Positions 61,274 to 64,000 of a stretch of DNA of 64,000 nucleotides are shown here, piece after piece. The DNA lies in contig NZ_JBGJZL010000008.1 in NCBI RefSeq assembly GCF_042610375.1, forward strand, positions 62,001 through 126,000. Direction: 5' to 3'. How positions within the stretch are numbered: position 1 is the stretch's first letter; the number at the start of each line of letters is the position of its first letter. The position numbers and the translations under genes were made by a program. Under the pieces are notes generated by a model, which was given only the letters and a program-made list of their open reading frames with translations, had not been told where the DNA came from and did not search any database. This DNA comes from CTSoil-075 sp042610375 (GTDB lineage Bacteria; Bacillota; Negativicutes; DSM-13327).

Positions 61274-62235
61274 CAATCACATAATGATTATCTTTTTACA
61301 CGTGTTAAATCAGGCCTTGGACACCTACGTATTGATAGAATACTACCTAAGCATATTTTAGAATTTATAGACCAATTAAGTGAACCGACTGCAGCGCAAG
61401 GCGATGAACCTTTTAGCCCCAATACTATCAGACAACATTTTACTTTATTAAACGTCCTGCTAAGTGCTACCGTTAAGTGGAAGTTACTCATTAATAACCC
61501 ATGTAATGATGTTACAAAACCTAAACGAGCAAAAACTCGCAAGAAAATACTAAATGAAATCGAACTATCAACTTTTTTAATAAATTAGATAAATGCGATG
61601 TAGCAAAACATCAGCTTTGGATTTTATTAGCGTTCACTTTAGGATTAAGACGCGAAGAGATTTTCGGTTTAAAATGGCAAGATGTAAATTTTGACGAAAA
61701 TACAATATCCATAGAGCGAGCCATTGTATATGTTCGCAATACAGGACTTCTTGAGAAAGATACTAAAAGTGATAGCAGCTATCGCAAACTGTCTGCGCCA
61801 GAAGATGTTATGTATTTATTATTACGTTGGAAGAATGAAGTGGATGCTTCTTTCAAGCGGCGTTGTAAAAGTCAGAAGATAGTTCCCCTTGATGCCAATC
61901 CAACATCTGCAGATAAATGGGTATTTACAAAAGCTGATGGCTCTGTAGGTCACCCACATGCTTTTAATTGATTTATTAGACGATTCTGTGAGAATAACGG
62001 CATCTCTAAGATGAGCCCACATTTACTCCGTCATATGTCTGGCAGCTATCTCTTGAAAGGTGGTATTGATATTGCTAGCGTATCCGCAAAATTAGGACAT
62101 GCCGATAAATCATTTACAATGAAAACATATATTCATTCTTTAGAATCAACCGAAAAACAAACAGCTAATGTTATGCAAAATATCCTTAATAATTTAAAAA
62201 TCCCACAAAGCAAAAAAGGACATACTAACAATTAG
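61274..62235 (+). pseudogene. Tyrosine recombinase (integrase), degraded
   Basis: Conceptual translation gives a phage integrase from the core-binding domain onward: GLGHLRIDRILPKHILEF, then LGLRREEIFGLKWQD (catalytic Arg), HLLRHMSGSYLLKGG (His..Arg), SAKLGHADKS and MKTYIHS (catalytic Tyr). The N-terminal arm-binding domain and start are missing. There is a frameshift near 61575 (stop at 61586) and an in-frame TGA at 61969 inside HAFN*FIRRF. It should be inactive, so the element is trapped unless helped in trans. It adjoins tRNA-Pro, as expected for an integrase at its attachment site. Confidence 0.9.
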
Positions 62236-62340
62236 TATGCCCTTCTACAATGTACATTTATTAATTTTGTCCACTAATTTTAACCATAAGACGCAAGTTA
62301 ACATAAAATAGTGATCTAAATCCTTACGAGTACTGGATTT

Positions 62341-62391
62341 ACTGGTCGGAGCGACAGGATTTGAACCTGCGACCTTCTGCCCCCCAGACAG
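62341..62391 (-). repeat. attachment-site repeat (tRNA-Pro 3' half), proximal copy
   Basis: Identical 51 bases to 56653-56703, here forming part of the intact tRNA-Pro(GGG). Confidence 0.93.
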
Positions 62392-62419
62392 ACGCGCTAC
62401 CGAGCTGCGCCACACCCCG
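62343..62419 (-). tRNA. tRNA-Pro (GGG)
   Basis: 77-base cloverleaf on the minus strand: acceptor CGGGGTG/CGCTCCG with G-U pairs, anticodon stem TCTGT/GCAGA with loop CTGGGGG giving GGG, T loop TTCAAAT, CCA encoded. Its 3' half is the integration site of the element to its left. Confidence 0.96.
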
Positions 62420-62475
62420 ACTGACAAAATCTATTTTACCTTTTTTATGGCATTATGTCAATGTTTTAGAAAAAA

Positions 62476-63384
62476 TTAATCAATTACTCTTGCACCTTCT
62501 GTATCAATATCCAGCACCAGATACTTGGCAGAAATTTGATTGTTCGCAAAGGCCTCTACCATCCCAAAGCCAACTTCTTCACAACGATCTTGAGCAAAAG
62601 CAATTAGACACGGTCCAGCACCACTTAATGCTACCCCAAGTGCACCTTTCTCTAACGCTGCATCAAATACCTGCCCCATACCGGGAATTAAATGTTCTCG
62701 ATAAGGCTGATGAATTTTATCTGCTAGGGCATAACGTAAATGTTGAAATTCCCCTTGACATAGAGCACCTATAACGAGGGCTGTTCGACTAATATTGAAA
62801 ACTGCATCTTTAAATGGAACGGTTTCTGGCAGTACTTGGCGCGCTGCATGAGTTGACAAATTAAAATCTGGTATTGCAACGATCATGTTCAATTTTGCAG
62901 GTGGCACAAAACGCAAATAACGCGCTTTTTTCCCCTCTACTACACTCGTAGTAATACCACCAAAAATTGCAGGTGCAACATTATCTGGATGCCCTTCAAT
63001 AGCTGTCGCCATATCTAGAAGGTCATCTTTGCTTAAAGTATTACCCGTTGCCACATTCGCTGCAAAAAGCCCAGCTACAATCGCAGCCGCACTACTACCG
63101 AGACCACGAGATAAAGGAATTTGGTTATTCATTTTAATATGAATACCTTGATACTGTTTTCCCACTTTTTCAAATACCTTTTGTATGACTTGCCATACAA
63201 TATTTTTATCATCAGTCGGAATAAGACTTGCTCCCTCACCTTCTACTTCAATAACCAAGCTACCTTCTGTCGATAAGGTTAATTCCAAATCATTATAAAT
63301 CGTACAAGCTATCCCCACTGCATCAAAACCCGGTCCACAATTGGCTGTCGTTCCTGGCACACGAACTTTTACAGATACTGACAT
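62476..63384 (-). CDS. thrB: Homoserine kinase
   Basis: 302-residue GHMP kinase phosphorylating homoserine for threonine synthesis. Begins with VRVPGTTANCGPGFDAVGIA; ATP loop PLSRGLGSSAAAIVAGL near 89-105; third motif ALSGAGPCLIAF near 255. 28 bases after hom, one operon. Confidence 0.96.
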   Translation of the reverse strand: MSVSVKVRVPGTTANCGPGFDAVGIACTIYNDLELTLSTEGSLVIEVEGEGASLIPTDDKNIVWQVIQKVFEKVGKQYQGIHIKMNNQIPLSRGLGSSAAAIVAGLFAANVATGNTLSKDDLLDMATAIEGHPDNVAPAIFGGITTSVVEGKKARYLRFVPPAKLNMIVAIPDFNLSTHAARQVLPETVPFKDAVFNISRTALVIGALCQGEFQHLRYALADKIHQPYREHLIPGMGQVFDAALEKGALGVALSGAGPCLIAFAQDRCEEVGFGMVEAFANNQISAKYLVLDIDTEGARVID

Positions 63385-63412
63385 ATTCCCTCTCCCATCT
63401 CATCAGGTATCA

Positions 63413-64000
63413 TTAATCCAAATGATCTGCAACGACCCTAATTACATTACAAACTTTATTAACGACTGGCAGACCAATCAATGTATTAATTGCCGAGCGT
63501 AAACTTACATCAACAACTCGATTGGTAATCAACACAAGTTCTGAACAATCTGCGACTTTACTTTTTTGAATAACTGAATGTAAACTCACTTCCTGAGCAC
63601 CAAAGGCACCAGCGATCGCCGCTAAAACACCAGGCTTATCCTGAACTAACAATCGGATATAGTAAGGAGATTCAGTTTGTTCAACAGGACAAAAACTTTT
63701 ATTTTCAAAGCACGTGCATAAAATACGGCTATTTGCGTTATGCTTAGTATTACGAGCCACATCAATAATATCAGCAACTGCAGCGCTAGCTGTTGGCATT
63801 TCTCCAGCACCACGACCATAAAACATAGTTTCACCTACAGCATCACCTTTGATATAAATGGCATTAAAAACATCATTTACAGAAGCAAGAGGATGAGTTG
63901 TGGAAATAAATGCCGGATGTACGCGTACGTCAATACCACGCTCATCATCTTTTGCAATCGCTAATAGCTTGATTACATATCCCAGTTCTTTAGCATAACC
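63413..64000 (-). CDS. hom: Homoserine dehydrogenase, C-terminal part
   Basis: The last ~195 residues of an NAD(P)H-dependent homoserine dehydrogenase; the N-terminal half lies outside the window. Visible parts are the end of the catalytic domain (GYAKELGYVIKLLAIAK, VRVHPAFISTTHPLASV, GETMFYGRGAGEMPTASAAVADI) and a C-terminal ACT domain (YYIRLLVQDKPGVLAAIAGAFG), which in this family gives threonine feedback. Confidence 0.95.
   Translation of the reverse strand, partial: GYAKELGYVIKLLAIAKDDERGIDVRVHPAFISTTHPLASVNDVFNAIYIKGDAVGETMFYGRGAGEMPTASAAVADIIDVARNTKHNANSRILCTCFENKSFCPVEQTESPYYIRLLVQDKPGVLAAIAGAFGAQEVSLHSVIQKSKVADCSELVLITNRVVDVSLRSAINTLIGLPVVNKVCNVIRVVADHLD

Larger units (their letters stand above)
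56653..62391. mobile_element. Decayed prophage-like element in tRNA-Pro(GGG)
   Basis: About 5.7 kb between two 51-bp direct repeats of the tRNA 3' half. The intact tRNA is on the right, next to a broken tyrosine recombinase. It holds a phage lysis cassette, an excisionase-like HTH and a few accessory genes, with no head, tail or replication genes. It is therefore a phage remnant or a minimal satellite/island. Confidence 0.85.

Noticed and set aside
61969..61971. Read-through or Sec codon in the integrase
   Set aside because: A separate frameshift and a missing N-terminus show the gene is broken, so the TGA is best read as a nonsense mutation.
1..64000. CRISPR array
   Set aside because: No series of regularly spaced direct repeats and no cas genes were seen.

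Overview
The window looks like chromosomal DNA of a spore-forming diderm Firmicute (class Negativicutes, Sporomusaceae; Pelosinus-like is my best guess). The reasons are low-GC, Firmicute-type gene orders (ylxM-ffh-rpsP-khpA, yceD-rpmF-fapR-plsX-fab, rsmD-coaD, tmcAL-ylbJ) and sporulation genes (spoVS, ylbJ). They occur together with genes that make sense only with an outer membrane: an RND pump with its periplasmic adaptor, and a spanin-like phage lysis pair. Many genes start with TTG or GTG behind strong Shine-Dalgarno sequences. The organism is inferred, not proven.

Layout. 1-17.4 kb, almost all on the minus strand: khpA (partial), rpsP, ffh and ylxM; ftsY and smc; spoVS behind a sigma-H-like promoter; a radical SAM gene; rnc; then the fatty-acid operon fapR-plsX-fabH-fabK-fabD-fabG-acpP-(FabK/NMO paralogue)-fabF, controlled by FapR from a well-preserved promoter/operator; and yceD-rpmF. 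18-26 kb: ackA divergent from tmcAL-ylbJ, a coiled-coil protein, coaD/rsmD, a DUF4127 protein, and a tRNA-Pro/tRNA-Gln pair. 26-41 kb: an EF-G-like factor, ndk-pduO, a gamma-carbonic-anhydrase-like protein, htpX, a START-like protein, an aminotransferase, a MarR-RND operon, an M48 protease, cca, and a small LysM protein of YneA type with two LexA boxes.

41-56 kb: two back-to-back long palindromes and a multi-TM protein of unknown function, then an anaerobic purine/hydantoin catabolic cluster. In order of transcription it holds a GAF-Fis regulator, an NCS2 permease, PreA-like, dihydropyrimidinase, a fused Se-dependent-type xanthine dehydrogenase, YgeX, YgeY, a D-aminoacylase and SsnA. It resembles the E. 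coli yge/xdh/ssnA region recently linked to anaerobic urate/purine breakdown. No ygeW, ygfK or carbamate kinase gene is present here.

56.6-62.4 kb is a small decayed integrative element in a tRNA-Pro(GGG) gene. It is bounded by a 51-bp direct repeat of the tRNA 3' half. It carries a broken tyrosine recombinase, a holin-endolysin-overlapping-spanin lysis cassette, an AraC/GyrI regulator, a STAS protein, an excisionase-like HTH and a 33-residue membrane peptide. The window ends in thrB and the 3' part of hom (threonine synthesis). Several long palindromes and a ~59-bp dispersed repeat suggest a REP-like repeat family.
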